Source: Chitinophaga cymbidii (GTDB lineage Bacteria; Bacteroidota; Bacteroidia; Chitinophagales; Chitinophagaceae). Taken from it: 64,000 nucleotides of DNA. The translations under genes and the position numbers were made by a program. Location: positions 1 to 64,000 of the forward strand of contig NZ_BKAU01000002.1 in NCBI RefSeq assembly GCF_007992715.1, given 5' to 3'. Under the pieces are notes generated by a model, which was not told the DNA's origin, made no database searches, and saw only the letters and a program-made list of their open reading frames with translations. Shown here piece by piece: positions 29,516 through 38,822 of this stretch (position 1 is its first letter; each line of letters begins with the position of its first letter).

Positions 29516-30481
29516 TTAAAATTTCCGGTCTGTGGTAAAACGGACCAGGGATTCAAGCCCGCCGCGCACATCGCTTTCGGGGAGCTCATGCAGGATGGAC
29601 AGGGCTTCGTCGCGGTACTGCAGCATTTTTTGCTGCGTATAGGCGATACCGCCGCTTTCCTTTACCATCCCGATCACTTCGTTGACTTTGTCTTTATCCT
29701 TATTGTAATTCTTTACTATATTAATAATATGTCTACGCTGCGCGGTGCTGCCATGCTGAAGGGTGTAGATCAGCGGAAGCGTCATTTTCTTTTCCCGGAT
29801 ATCGATGCCGGTGGGTTTGCCGATGTTGGCGGCGCCGTAGTCGAACAGGTCGTCCTTGATCTGGAAGGCGATGCCTACTTTTTCGCCGAACAGGCGCATT
29901 CTTTCTGTTTCTTCTTCTGAGGCGGTGGTGCTCCAGGCGCCTGCGGCGCAGGCGGAGGCGAGGAGGGAGGCCGTTTTACGGCGGATGATCTCGAAATAGA
30001 TGTCTTCTTTGATATCCAGCCTGCGTGTTTTTTCTATTTGTAATAATTCTCCTTCACTCATTTCTTTTACGGCCATGGAAAGGATCTGGAGGGTGCGGTA
30101 GTCGTTATTGTTGAGGGACAGCAGCAATCCTTTGGTAAGCAGGTAATCCCCGACCAGTACGGCGATCTTGTTTTTCCAGAGGGCATTGATGGAAAAAAAA
30201 CCACGGCGTTCCAGGGAATCGTCCACTACATCGTCGTGCACCAGGGTGGCGGTATGGAGGATCTCCACCAGTGCGGCGGCGCGGTAGGTGTTCTCATTGA
30301 TGCCGCCGGAGAAGAGCCGGGCGGACAGAATGACGAACATGGGCCTGATCTGCTTTCCTTTTCGTTTAACGATATAGTGCATAATCCGGTCCAGCAGGGG
30401 AACATCACTTTTCACTGCCTCCGCAAATTTCCCTTCGAAATCCTGTAATTCCTTACCGATCAGTTGTTTAATTTCCTCCAT
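29516..30481 (-). CDS. Polyprenyl (octaprenyl-type) diphosphate synthase
   Basis: This 321-residue trans-isoprenyl diphosphate synthase extends allylic diphosphates with isopentenyl diphosphate. The first Asp-rich motif is DDVVDD at residues 83-88 and the second is KDDLFDY with Asp210, Asp211 and Asp214. Small residues precede the first motif, which suits a long-chain product such as the menaquinone side chain. That would tie it to the mqnB/mqnD genes and the nuo complex in this window, but product length cannot be read with certainty. It is a single gene, divergent from the OmpA-like gene. Confidence 0.95.
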   Translation of the reverse strand: MEEIKQLIGKELQDFEGKFAEAVKSDVPLLDRIMHYIVKRKGKQIRPMFVILSARLFSGGINENTYRAAALVEILHTATLVHDDVVDDSLERRGFFSINALWKNKIAVLVGDYLLTKGLLLSLNNNDYRTLQILSMAVKEMSEGELLQIEKTRRLDIKEDIYFEIIRRKTASLLASACAAGAWSTTASEEETERMRLFGEKVGIAFQIKDDLFDYGAANIGKPTGIDIREKKMTLPLIYTLQHGSTAQRRHIINIVKNYNKDKDKVNEVIGMVKESGGIAYTQQKMLQYRDEALSILHELPESDVRGGLESLVRFTTDRKF

Positions 30482-30729
30482 GTGTTAAATAAAAAGGTTC
30501 GCTAAGCTAGCCCTAAAATATCATATTTCGATAATTTGGCCCCGAATTTGTAGTTAATGCCCGGAAGTTCTTTAAAGGATGTTTTAATTATGTACTAATT
30601 TTGAGGCACTTACCAATGCAAATAAAATCGCAAGAAAAATTTGTATATTCATTTAGGATTTTTACCTTTGCTTGGTAAAAAACGCGTTAATTGTAAAATC
30701 TTTAACAGTTTTTAAATAAAAAAACAATT
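30482..30729. other. Divergent AT-rich intergenic region upstream of the OmpA-like gene
   Basis: This 248-bp spacer contains a canonical promoter for the rightward gene (30640-30670) and a second isolated -7 match TAATTTTG at 30596-30603. No RNA gene was recognised. Confidence 0.55.
30640..30670 (+). promoter_or_regulatory. Bacteroidota-type promoter of the OmpA-like gene
   Basis: TTTG (30640-30643), 19 bp and TACCTTTG (30663-30670) match the -33/-7 consensus completely. The roughly 50-bp leader that follows is A-rich, common upstream of highly expressed genes in this phylum. Confidence 0.88.
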
Positions 30730-32274
30730 ATGGCAAGCAAAAAGTACTTACTACTGGCAGGTGCAATGACCCTTCTGGCTGCATCTCCTGGTTTTGCGCA
30801 GGTTAAACCCAATTATGACGCCCTCGACTCCTCAAAAGTTTCGGCTCGTAATATGGAGCAATTTAACAGCTTCAGAAACAACCAATCCGACTATCCGGCT
30901 AAACCAAGAAATATGTGGGAACTCGGTTTCCACGGTGGTTACCACTTTATTAAAGGTGATGTGGCAGCTCTGCCTGGCTTTGGTGGCGGTATCTCTTTAA
31001 GAAAAGCACTCGGTCATACTTTCTCTATCAGAGGTGAGTATACTGGTTCTTTTGACTACGGTCTGGATTACCAGCTGAAGGCTCCTAACTATTCAAACTC
31101 CAACGCTTGGGCTGCTACAGCTGCAAACAACGGTGGAATGGTTGTTCCCAACTACAAATCCGCTACTCATGCGCTGTCTTTGGACCTGATCGCTTCTCTG
31201 AGCAACATCCTGTTCTACAAGGCGCAGCCTAAAGTAAACTGGTATGTATTGGCTGGTTATAGTGTTCTGGCTGCTGACGTAGACGTAGACGCCCTGAACG
31301 GCACTGCTCCTTACGACTACAGCACCGTTAACTTCAGCGGTAAAAAGAAAGATATCCGCGACGAACTGAAGGATATGTGGGATAAAGACTTTGAACAAAA
31401 TGCTCCTTCTCAGGGCAACAGGGTTCAGATTGGCCGTCAGGACGACAACCAACTGCTCCGTCACGCACTGAACCTCGGTACTGGTATCGCGTTCAAAGTT
31501 TCTAAACGTTTCAACATCGGTATTGAAGAGAAAATCACCATGCCGTTTGATGACTATCTGGATGGTTACACTGCAGGTGCATACGACGCAAGCAAGGACA
31601 TCATCTCCTACACCAGCCTGCGCCTGAACTTCAACCTGGGCAACCCGAACAAACGTGTTGAACCCCTCTGGTGGGTTAATCCCCTGGACTTCGCTTACAA
31701 CGAGCTGAACAGCCCCCGCCGCATGAAGCTGCCGACTCCGGTTCTGCCTGATGCTGACGGTGATGGTGTAACTGACCAGTTCGACCGCGAACCCAACACA
31801 CCCGCAGGTGCTCCTGTTGATTCTCACGGTGTAGCAAAAGATACTGACGGTGACGGTGTTCCTGACTACAAGGATAAAGAACTCATCACTCCGACTTATT
31901 GCCAGCCTGTTGACGCTGACGGCGTTGGTAAATGCCCGGATCCTGAGTGCTGCAAGAACATCCAGACGTTCTCCTGCGCTAGCCTGGTTCTGCCGAGCGT
32001 TTCCTTCAAAGGTAGCTCTACCAGGATCTCCAGCGACTTCGAAGCTGTTCTGGGTAGCGTAGCAAACACACTGCGTCAGAATCCTTCCTGTAATGTACTG
32101 GTTACCGGCCACGCTGGTGCCAAAGGCAAGAAAGGTGGTGTTGACCTGAGCTCCCGCCGTGTTGACGCTGTAATCGACTACCTGGCTGAAAAACAGGGTA
32201 TCGACCGCGGCCGCTTCATCAAGCAAAACACTCCTGGTGATGCTGGTACTGTAGACCTGGCTCCTGCCAACTAA
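30730..32274 (+). CDS. OmpA family outer-membrane protein
   Basis: This 514-residue protein has a signal peptide (cleavage after GFAQ, about residue 24), a beta-barrel-like N-terminal domain of about 300 residues, thrombospondin type 3-like calcium-binding repeats (DADGDGVTDQFD and DTDGDGVPDYKD, about residues 342-385), and a C-terminal OmpA domain (about 415-505). The peptidoglycan-binding Asp of the OmpA fold is replaced: GHAGAKG has Gly463 where GHTD has Asp, while the Arg of LSSRRV (Arg477) is kept. Codon use (GTT, GCT, AAC, CGT-rich) differs from its neighbours and suggests very high expression, in line with its strong promoter and terminator. It is probably a major outer-membrane protein. 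Confidence 0.93.
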   Translation: MASKKYLLLAGAMTLLAASPGFAQVKPNYDALDSSKVSARNMEQFNSFRNNQSDYPAKPRNMWELGFHGGYHFIKGDVAALPGFGGGISLRKALGHTFSIRGEYTGSFDYGLDYQLKAPNYSNSNAWAATAANNGGMVVPNYKSATHALSLDLIASLSNILFYKAQPKVNWYVLAGYSVLAADVDVDALNGTAPYDYSTVNFSGKKKDIRDELKDMWDKDFEQNAPSQGNRVQIGRQDDNQLLRHALNLGTGIAFKVSKRFNIGIEEKITMPFDDYLDGYTAGAYDASKDIISYTSLRLNFNLGNPNKRVEPLWWVNPLDFAYNELNSPRRMKLPTPVLPDADGDGVTDQFDREPNTPAGAPVDSHGVAKDTDGDGVPDYKDKELITPTYCQPVDADGVGKCPDPECCKNIQTFSCASLVLPSVSFKGSSTRISSDFEAVLGSVANTLRQNPSCNVLVTGHAGAKGKKGGVDLSSRRVDAVIDYLAEKQGIDRGRFIKQNTPGDAGTVDLAPAN

Positions 32275-32302
32275 TACCACTCCATAGGTAAATAAAACTT
32301 GT

Positions 32303-32337
32303 AGAGGTCCTGCATATCGCAGGACCTCTCTTTTTTT
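32303..32337 (+). terminator. Terminator of the OmpA-like gene
   Basis: An 11-bp perfect stem (AGAGGTCCTGC/GCAGGACCTCT, 32303-32329) is followed by C and seven T residues. Confidence 0.94.
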
Positions 32338-32354
32338 ATAGCTGTTTAATTCAC

Positions 32355-32384
32355 ATTGATAATTCGTAATTATCACTAAATTTG
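32355..32384 (+). promoter_or_regulatory. Putative promoter of kup
   Basis: ATTG (32355-32358), an 18-bp spacer and TAAATTTG (32377-32384) fit the Bacteroidota consensus with one -33 mismatch, 46 bp before the GTG start. Confidence 0.6.
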
Positions 32385-32430
32385 AACCTGCCTTTCATTA
32401 TAAGGGGTTTCATCTTATATTTTTATCAGC

Positions 32431-34401
32431 GTGGTAAAAGATTTCAATAAAGCTACCCTGGCCGGTCTTATCGTCGCGCTAGGGATCATCTACGGCGATA
32501 TCGGCACCTCTCCGCTTTACGTATTCAAAGCCATTGTCGGGACCAACGAGATCAGCGAACTGCTGGTCACGGGAGCGATTTCCTGCATCATCTGGACTCT
32601 CACCCTTCAGACCACCGTAAAATATGTAATCCTCACGCTGAAAGCAGACAATAAAGGGGAAGGCGGGATATTTTCCCTCTACGCCCTCGTGAGGCGGCAT
32701 GGGAGATGGTCTGTCATCTTCGGGATGATCGGTGGTGCGGCCCTCCTCGCAGACGGTATCATCACCCCACCCATTACAGTAACTTCCGCGATCGAAGGTC
32801 TGCGGACGCTGCAGGTCTTCCGCGACCTGGGGGAATGGACGATCGTAAAGATCGTGCTGGTCATTATCAGCGGGATGTTTTTTATGCAGCAGTTTGGTAC
32901 GGTGTCCATCGGCAGGATGTTCGGGCCTATTATGATGATCTGGTTTGGTATGCTGGCTGTACTCGGCATTTCCCATATTGCGGACGATCTCTCGGTGCTG
33001 AAAGCATTTAATCCTTACTACGCTATTGAACTACTCACCCTGTACCCCCACGGTTTTCTCATCCTCGGCGCGGTATTCCTCTGTACCACCGGGGCGGAAG
33101 CCCTGTATTCCGACCTGGGGCATTGCGGCCGGGGCAATATCCGCATCTCCTGGATCTTTGTTAAATCCGCACTGATACTCAATTATTTGGGGCAAGGCGC
33201 CTGGCTGCTGACGCAGGAAGGACAGACCCTCAACGCCGGCACTAATCCTTTTTTCAGCATCATGCCGGAGTGGTTTGTGATCTTCGGGGTACTGATCGCC
33301 ACCATCGCCTCCATTATTGCCAGCCAGGCACTGATCTCCGGGTCGTTTACCCTGATTTCCGAAGCCATGCGCCTGAACCTCTGGCCGAAACTCAAAATCA
33401 ATTACCCCACCGAATTACGCGGTCAGCTTTATATACCCGGCATCAATCTGATGCTGTTTGTCGGATGCAGCGCGATTGTGCTGATCTTCCGGGAATCCGG
33501 CAGAATGGAAGCCGCATACGGCCTCTCCATCACCATTTGCATGCTGATGACCTCCTGCCTCTTTGCATTTTATCTGTATACCCGGCGGGTAAAGCTGATG
33601 TGGATCGCACTGTATTTAGTTGTTTACCTGACCATAGAATTCTCTTTCCTCTTCGCCAACCTCGTGAAGTTCATGCACGGCGGCTACGTGACCGTGATCG
33701 TCGCCGGCGCCCTTTTCCTCGTGATGTATGCCTGGTTCCGGTCCCGCAAGATCAAGAACCGTTACGTGGAGTTTGTGAAGCTGGAAGATTACCTGCCCAT
33801 CCTGCAGGAATTGAGCAACGACACGTCCATCCCGAAATATGCCACGCATCTCGTGTATATGAGTAGCGCGGACAACCCGAAAGAGATCGAGCATAAGATC
33901 ATCTATTCCGTCCTCAATAAAAAGCCCAAGCGCGCGGATATTTACTGGTTTGTGCATGTGGATGTGGTGGATGAACCTTACATGAGTGAATACTCGGTGC
34001 AGACCATTATCCCGAATGAAGTGATCCGGGTGGAATTCCGCCTTGGTTTCCGGGTGGAGCAGCGCATCAACCTCATGTTCAGAATGGTGGTGGAAGACAT
34101 GGTGCGCAACAAGGAAGTGAATATCACCAGCCGCTACGAATCACTGAGCAAAAACAATGTGGTGGGCGATTTCCAGTTTATTGTCATGGAAAAATTCCTC
34201 TCTCACGATAACGACCTGCCGCTGCACGAACGCATCATCATGCGCATCTACTTTTTCCTGAAGCGGATCGGGCTGTCGGAGGAGCGGGGCTTTGGACTGG
34301 ATTCCAGCTATGTGACGCTGGAGAAGTTCCCGCTGGTGGTGGCGCCTGTTACAAATTTGCAGTTGAAAAGGATACACGAGAAATACCGGCAGGACGACTA
34401 A
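32431..34401 (+). CDS. kup: KUP-family potassium uptake transporter
   Basis: Kup imports K+ with protons across the inner membrane. The 656-residue protein has the family N-terminus IVALGIIYGDIGTSPLYVFKAI, the GGIFSLYALVRR segment near residue 75, and about twelve membrane helices up to residue 440. A cytoplasmic C-terminal domain of about 200 residues follows. The start is GTG (32431), immediately before VKDFNKATLAG; no suitable ATG is near. It is a single gene, ended by a bidirectional terminator shared with ftsZ. Confidence 0.97.
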   Translation: MVKDFNKATLAGLIVALGIIYGDIGTSPLYVFKAIVGTNEISELLVTGAISCIIWTLTLQTTVKYVILTLKADNKGEGGIFSLYALVRRHGRWSVIFGMIGGAALLADGIITPPITVTSAIEGLRTLQVFRDLGEWTIVKIVLVIISGMFFMQQFGTVSIGRMFGPIMMIWFGMLAVLGISHIADDLSVLKAFNPYYAIELLTLYPHGFLILGAVFLCTTGAEALYSDLGHCGRGNIRISWIFVKSALILNYLGQGAWLLTQEGQTLNAGTNPFFSIMPEWFVIFGVLIATIASIIASQALISGSFTLISEAMRLNLWPKLKINYPTELRGQLYIPGINLMLFVGCSAIVLIFRESGRMEAAYGLSITICMLMTSCLFAFYLYTRRVKLMWIALYLVVYLTIEFSFLFANLVKFMHGGYVTVIVAGALFLVMYAWFRSRKIKNRYVEFVKLEDYLPILQELSNDTSIPKYATHLVYMSSADNPKEIEHKIIYSVLNKKPKRADIYWFVHVDVVDEPYMSEYSVQTIIPNEVIRVEFRLGFRVEQRINLMFRMVVEDMVRNKEVNITSRYESLSKNNVVGDFQFIVMEKFLSHDNDLPLHERIIMRIYFFLKRIGLSEERGFGLDSSYVTLEKFPLVVAPVTNLQLKRIHEKYRQDD

Positions 34402-34423
34402 GGTGCCAACAAGATATACCCAC

Positions 34424-34457
34424 AAAAAAATCCTCCGAGGAATCGGAGGATTTTTTT
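34424..34457. terminator. Bidirectional terminator between kup and ftsZ
   Basis: A 15-bp stem (34424-34438 with 34443-34457) with GGAA tetraloop is flanked by A7 and T7, so it works in both directions for the convergent genes. Confidence 0.94.
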
Positions 34458-34491
34458 AACACAACTAAAAAAACAATCAAACGTCATTTAT

Positions 34492-36243
34492 TCAGTCTGG
34501 CTTTTTGCCATCCAGGAATGTATTAATGGTATTGATCTCCGCCTGGTTATCCCCATTGCTGCCCACGGTGTATCCGGAGTAGAAATGTTCAGCGGAGCCG
34601 GCGCCGTTGTCCAGGTCCACGTTGCGGCGCAGATAAGCAGGAACGTTTTCTATTTCCTGGTTATTTTCCATGTTCTTCACGTTAAAGCTGATGCTGCGCA
34701 GTTTGGCAACGCGCTCCATCTGCTTGCGCTTCTGTTCTTCCATCTGCTCGTCCTGCAGCTGCTGTGAAGGCTGTTCCGGTTGTTCCGGTGCGGCGGCAGG
34801 TTCATCTTTCAGCACTATTTTCATTTCCGGTTTGTCATCGTTCACCGGCTCCACATAGATGTTGGAGGGGCGGTTCAGGTACCCACCGGAAGAGGCGGGA
34901 GGCGGTGTGGAAGCAGCCGGTTTCTGCGCGGGAGGCTGCGGCTGTTGAGCTGCCTGCTGTTGCTGTACCGGCGGAGCGGGTGCTGCGGCAGGCGCCGGAG
35001 CAGGTTCCGGTTCCACGGGCTCGATGTTCAGCACGAAGGTTTGTTTCTCTTCCTGCACAGGCGGCTCGAATGCGGCGGCGGGAACGGGATGCGTTACCTG
35101 CGGTTCCACCAGCCTCGGCGCCATCATGTCTTTCACTTCCGGTTCTTCATCAGAGAAAAGCATGCCCTGGTTGTTCATCTTTTTTTCTTCTCCTTCTTCA
35201 CCCAGCGTCATCACGATCTTCGGTTCTTCTTTCGGAGTAGTTTCCGTGTTGGCAGCCGGTTTGATCTGCTGAATAGGGTTCTGCTCGAAGCCGGTAGCGA
35301 TGATAGTCACGCCCAGTTTGCGGTCCAGTTCCTGATCGTAGCCCACACCGAGGATCACGTCGCAATCCTCACCGGCCATGCTTTGAACGTAAGCCTGGAT
35401 CGTATCCATTTCATCCAGTGTGTGTTCGAATTCGCCTTCGGAAGAAGAAATATTGATAAGGATCCATTTGGCTCCCTTGATATCGTTGTCGTTCAGCAAC
35501 GGTGAGGTCAGCGCCTCTTCAATTGCTTTCTGGGCGCGGTTCTCGCCTTCAGAAACGGCTGCGCCGAGAATGGCTACACCGCCATTGCGCATCACGGTGC
35601 ACACATCCGCAAAGTCCACGTTGATCTGCCCGGTGGAGTTGATCACATCGGTGATACATTTTGCGGCGGTGGCCAGTACGTTGTCCGCTTTTTCGAATGC
35701 CGCCTTGAACTTCAGGTCGCCGAATTTCTGCCGCAGCTTGTCGTTCGAGATGATCAGCAACGTATCCACATAATCTTTCAGGCGGTTGATGCCTTCTTCG
35801 GCCTGCAGCATGCGTTTCTTCCCTTCGTAGGAGAAAGGCGTGGTTACAATGCCCACGGTGAGGATGCCCAGCTCTTTACAGATCTTGGCGATGATGGGAG
35901 CGCCGCCGGTGCCCGTGCCGCCGCCCATGCCTGCGGTGATGAACGCCATTTTGGTATTCACCTCCAGTATCTTTTTGATTTCTTCAAAGGATTCTTCCGT
36001 GGCCTGCTCGCCGATCCGTGGATTGGCGCCGGCTCCCAAACCCTGCGTGAGATGCGGTCCCAACTGTACCTTGTTGGGCACGGGGCTGTTTGCAATCGCC
36101 TGTGCGTCGGTATTGCAAATGATGAAGTTCACCCCGTCTATGTTCTGGCTGAACATGTGGTTCACCGCGTTGCTACCACCGCCACCAATGCCAATGACCT
36201 TGATGATGGAGGATTTTTCCTTTGGAAGATCAAAATGTATCAT
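34492..36243 (-). CDS. ftsZ: Cell division protein FtsZ
   Basis: FtsZ is the tubulin-like GTPase that forms the division ring. The 583-residue protein has the GTP-binding glycine motif GGGTGTGG near residue 110, VIGIGGGGSNAVNHM near residue 16 and the T7-loop region NVDFADV near 208. A long Pro/Gln/Glu-rich linker runs from about 330 to 520. The conserved C-terminal peptide appears as VPAYLRR (534-540), but is followed by 43 more residues instead of ending the protein. It is the last gene of the dcw cluster; a 113-bp spacer separates it from ftsA. Confidence 0.98.
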   Translation of the reverse strand: MIHFDLPKEKSSIIKVIGIGGGGSNAVNHMFSQNIDGVNFIICNTDAQAIANSPVPNKVQLGPHLTQGLGAGANPRIGEQATEESFEEIKKILEVNTKMAFITAGMGGGTGTGGAPIIAKICKELGILTVGIVTTPFSYEGKKRMLQAEEGINRLKDYVDTLLIISNDKLRQKFGDLKFKAAFEKADNVLATAAKCITDVINSTGQINVDFADVCTVMRNGGVAILGAAVSEGENRAQKAIEEALTSPLLNDNDIKGAKWILINISSSEGEFEHTLDEMDTIQAYVQSMAGEDCDVILGVGYDQELDRKLGVTIIATGFEQNPIQQIKPAANTETTPKEEPKIVMTLGEEGEEKKMNNQGMLFSDEEPEVKDMMAPRLVEPQVTHPVPAAAFEPPVQEEKQTFVLNIEPVEPEPAPAPAAAPAPPVQQQQAAQQPQPPAQKPAASTPPPASSGGYLNRPSNIYVEPVNDDKPEMKIVLKDEPAAAPEQPEQPSQQLQDEQMEEQKRKQMERVAKLRSISFNVKNMENNQEIENVPAYLRRNVDLDNGAGSAEHFYSGYTVGSNGDNQAEINTINTFLDGKKPD

Positions 36244-36356
36244 GACTCTTACTCTTTTTTTGGGTTAGTATTAACGTACCGTTTTCCTACGCTACTGTTT
36301 TGATCGTTATTTTTAAAATTGATATTTACTTGCAACAATCACGCCACAGAACTGCA

Positions 36357-37769
36357 TTACAGCTTGGCGTCCTCTTCTTCGGTGAACATGTCGATGATCT
36401 TTGTTTTCATCCTGTCCAGGAAACCCTTCAGCGAGGCGTTGCGTTCTCTTGCTTTTCTGTCCTGGCGCGCGCCCGGCGTTTCTGAAGCATCCTCTTCTTC
36501 ATCCATCCAGTCTTCATCTTCCGTAGTTGCCCGTGCCGCCTGTTCTTTGGCGAAATAGCTGGTGTTGATCTTTACATAATTCTCTTCGAGCGCGCGTTTG
36601 TCGTTCTCATAATCATTATATCCTTTCAGTATCAGCCCTACGCAGGTGGCGTACATGGGCTTGGTCAATTCGTCGGTGTGGCCGCTGGCGAGATGTTCGT
36701 TCGGATAGCCGATGCGGGCGCTAACACCAGTGGTGTATTCGGTTAACTGAATAAGGTGTTTCAGCTGGGAGCCGCCGCCGGTGAGGATGATACCGCCGTT
36801 CAGCATCTTGTTGTCCATCCCGATCTGTTTCAGGTGATATACCACGAAGTCCAGTATCTCGCTCATCCTTGCCTGGATGATGTGGGCGAGGTTCTTCACG
36901 GAAATCTCTTTCGGGCTCTGGCCGCGGAGTCCGGGAATGGTGATGTAGGCGTTGTTCTTGGCTTCGTCCGCAAGTGCGTAGCCGAACTGTACCTTCATTT
37001 GTTCCGCCTGCGTTTTCAGCACGCCAAGGCCGTTCTTGATATCGTTGGTGATGTTCTCACCGCCGTAGGGGATCACCGCAGTATGTTTCAGTATGCCTTC
37101 GTAGAATACGGCGAGGTCTGTTGTACCACCACCGATGTCCACGATCGCCACGCCGGCTTCAAAATCCATATCACACATGACTGCGGCGGCGGAAGCAAGC
37201 GGCTGCAGTACGAGGTCCTTGATGCGGAGCCCGGACTTTTCCACGCTGCGGTTGATGTTCCGGATCGCGTTCTTGTCGCCGGTGATGATGTGGAAGTTGG
37301 CGCCTACCTTCACACCGCTCATCCCGATGGGATAGGTGATGTTCTGCAGGCTGTCCACAATATATTGCTGCGGGATCACGTCGATGATCTGGTCGCTGGC
37401 GGGGATGACGGTCTTGTACTGATCGTTGATCAGCTGGTCGATATCCTTCTGGGAGATCTCCGCATCCGTGTCGCTGCGCACGATGTCGCCGCGGGTCTGG
37501 AGGCTTTTGATATGGTGACCGGCGATGCCGACGTAGACTTCATTGATCTCAAGGTTGGGGTTGGAGGCATAGCAGTTCTCCAGGGCCTGCCGTATAGCCT
37601 TGATCGTTTGATCGATGTTCAGCACCATGCCGTGCTGCACACCAAATGATGGGGCCTTCCCGAATCCGAGGATTTCCAATTTCCCGTATTCATTCTTCCT
37701 TCCTGCGATGGCAGCTATCTTCGTGGTTCCAATGTCGAGACCTACAATGATGGGAGCTTCCTGATTCAT
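36357..37769 (-). CDS. ftsA: Cell division protein FtsA
   Basis: FtsA is the actin-like ATPase that tethers FtsZ to the membrane. The 470-residue chain has the phosphate-1 motif VGLDIGTTKIAAI near residue 9, the 1C domain, the phosphate-2 motif AIVDIGGGTTDLAVF near residue 208 and the adenosine motif GIILTGGGSQLKHL near residue 330. Compared with the E. coli protein it is about 50 residues longer, mostly in an acidic, then basic, C-terminal tail ending in a likely amphipathic helix (LKGFLDRMKTKIIDMF). Confidence 0.98.
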   Translation of the reverse strand: MNQEAPIIVGLDIGTTKIAAIAGRKNEYGKLEILGFGKAPSFGVQHGMVLNIDQTIKAIRQALENCYASNPNLEINEVYVGIAGHHIKSLQTRGDIVRSDTDAEISQKDIDQLINDQYKTVIPASDQIIDVIPQQYIVDSLQNITYPIGMSGVKVGANFHIITGDKNAIRNINRSVEKSGLRIKDLVLQPLASAAAVMCDMDFEAGVAIVDIGGGTTDLAVFYEGILKHTAVIPYGGENITNDIKNGLGVLKTQAEQMKVQFGYALADEAKNNAYITIPGLRGQSPKEISVKNLAHIIQARMSEILDFVVYHLKQIGMDNKMLNGGIILTGGGSQLKHLIQLTEYTTGVSARIGYPNEHLASGHTDELTKPMYATCVGLILKGYNDYENDKRALEENYVKINTSYFAKEQAARATTEDEDWMDEEEDASETPGARQDRKARERNASLKGFLDRMKTKIIDMFTEEEDAKL

Positions 37770-37784
37770 GGTGTTGTTTATTTT

Positions 37785-38807
37785 TTAGTTGCGGTTATTA
37801 CGTTTGTTGTTAGGATATACTGCTTTGGGCTGCTTGCCATTGGCCTTTGCGGGCTTTCTGGCTGCTGGCTTTTTAGCAGTGCTGGAAGCGGGTTTCGCCG
37901 TTGCTTTGGGCTTTTCCGCCGGTTTCGGAGGTGATACCGCTGCCGGTGTGCCGTGATCATCGTCCATTGCCAGGTCGGCAACGGTAGAATCGCGGTACAT
38001 GGGTGGCGGGGGTGCGCTTTTGCCATCTCTCCTCGTTCCGATCACTTCCTCATGATAGGCAATGTTGATGCGCGAGTAGGTGTTCCATCCTGCTTTGCTC
38101 AACCCTTCGCGGTAGAACAGCAGCAGCTTGGCGAATTTCTTTCCGATGTCCGTTCCTTCGCCGAATACGATCACATGATCGCCGAGCTTGGGAATGACCT
38201 CGAATTTGCGGTCGCCGGTGATGACCACCTGTTCAACCTGCGCGTTCCAGAAGGAGTCCGCGGCGATGTAGCGCGCCATGGCGCTGATCTGCCGGTAGAG
38301 CAGGCTGTCTTCTTGCTTCAGCTTCGCTGCTTCGGTGGGGAAGCCGGTAAATACGGGCACCCGGGCGGAGAAGCGGTCTGATACCGGGATGCGCTCACCC
38401 TGCTCATCCAGGTAAAAGCTGTTCCCGGAAAAGGTGAACACCCGGGCCAGCGGATCGCGTTGCACGACTTCGATATTCAGCACCTGCTGGTTGTCGATGT
38501 ACAGCTCTGCGGAGCGGACCCAGGGATCTGCTTCCACCACGCGTTCCAGGTTGTTGATGTTGATATCACTGATCGCCATGCCCACGGGGTTCTGTGTTTT
38601 GTCTTTCGTGATCAGCGCCTTGATATCATTTTCATCGATGAATGCATTGCGGTCGTCTCCCTGCAGGATCACGCGCACGCTTTTGCATTTTGCGGTATCC
38701 TTTTCCTGCACCGCTGCTGCGAGCAGCACCACAAAGCCCGCCAGCACACCGCTCCACAGAAGGAGGGTGGTGATGCGCCTGAAAGCTGTTCTGGTTTTAG
38801 ATGCCAT
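37785..38807 (-). CDS. ftsQ: Cell division protein FtsQ
   Basis: FtsQ links the division proteins across the inner membrane. The 340-residue protein has one N-terminal membrane helix (LLLWSGVLAGFVVLLAAAV, about 14-32), a POTRA-type domain (about 40-115) and the FtsQ/DivIB beta domain to about 260. The last 55 residues are Lys/Ala/Pro-rich (AEKPKATAKPASS, AARKPAKANGK), a basic tail that is unusual for FtsQ and would lie in the periplasm. It sits 15 bp upstream of ftsA and 15 bp downstream of murC. Confidence 0.95.
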   Translation of the reverse strand: MASKTRTAFRRITTLLLWSGVLAGFVVLLAAAVQEKDTAKCKSVRVILQGDDRNAFIDENDIKALITKDKTQNPVGMAISDININNLERVVEADPWVRSAELYIDNQQVLNIEVVQRDPLARVFTFSGNSFYLDEQGERIPVSDRFSARVPVFTGFPTEAAKLKQEDSLLYRQISAMARYIAADSFWNAQVEQVVITGDRKFEVIPKLGDHVIVFGEGTDIGKKFAKLLLFYREGLSKAGWNTYSRINIAYHEEVIGTRRDGKSAPPPPMYRDSTVADLAMDDDHGTPAAVSPPKPAEKPKATAKPASSTAKKPAARKPAKANGKQPKAVYPNNKRNNRN

Positions 38808-38822
38808 GATAACGGATACTTT

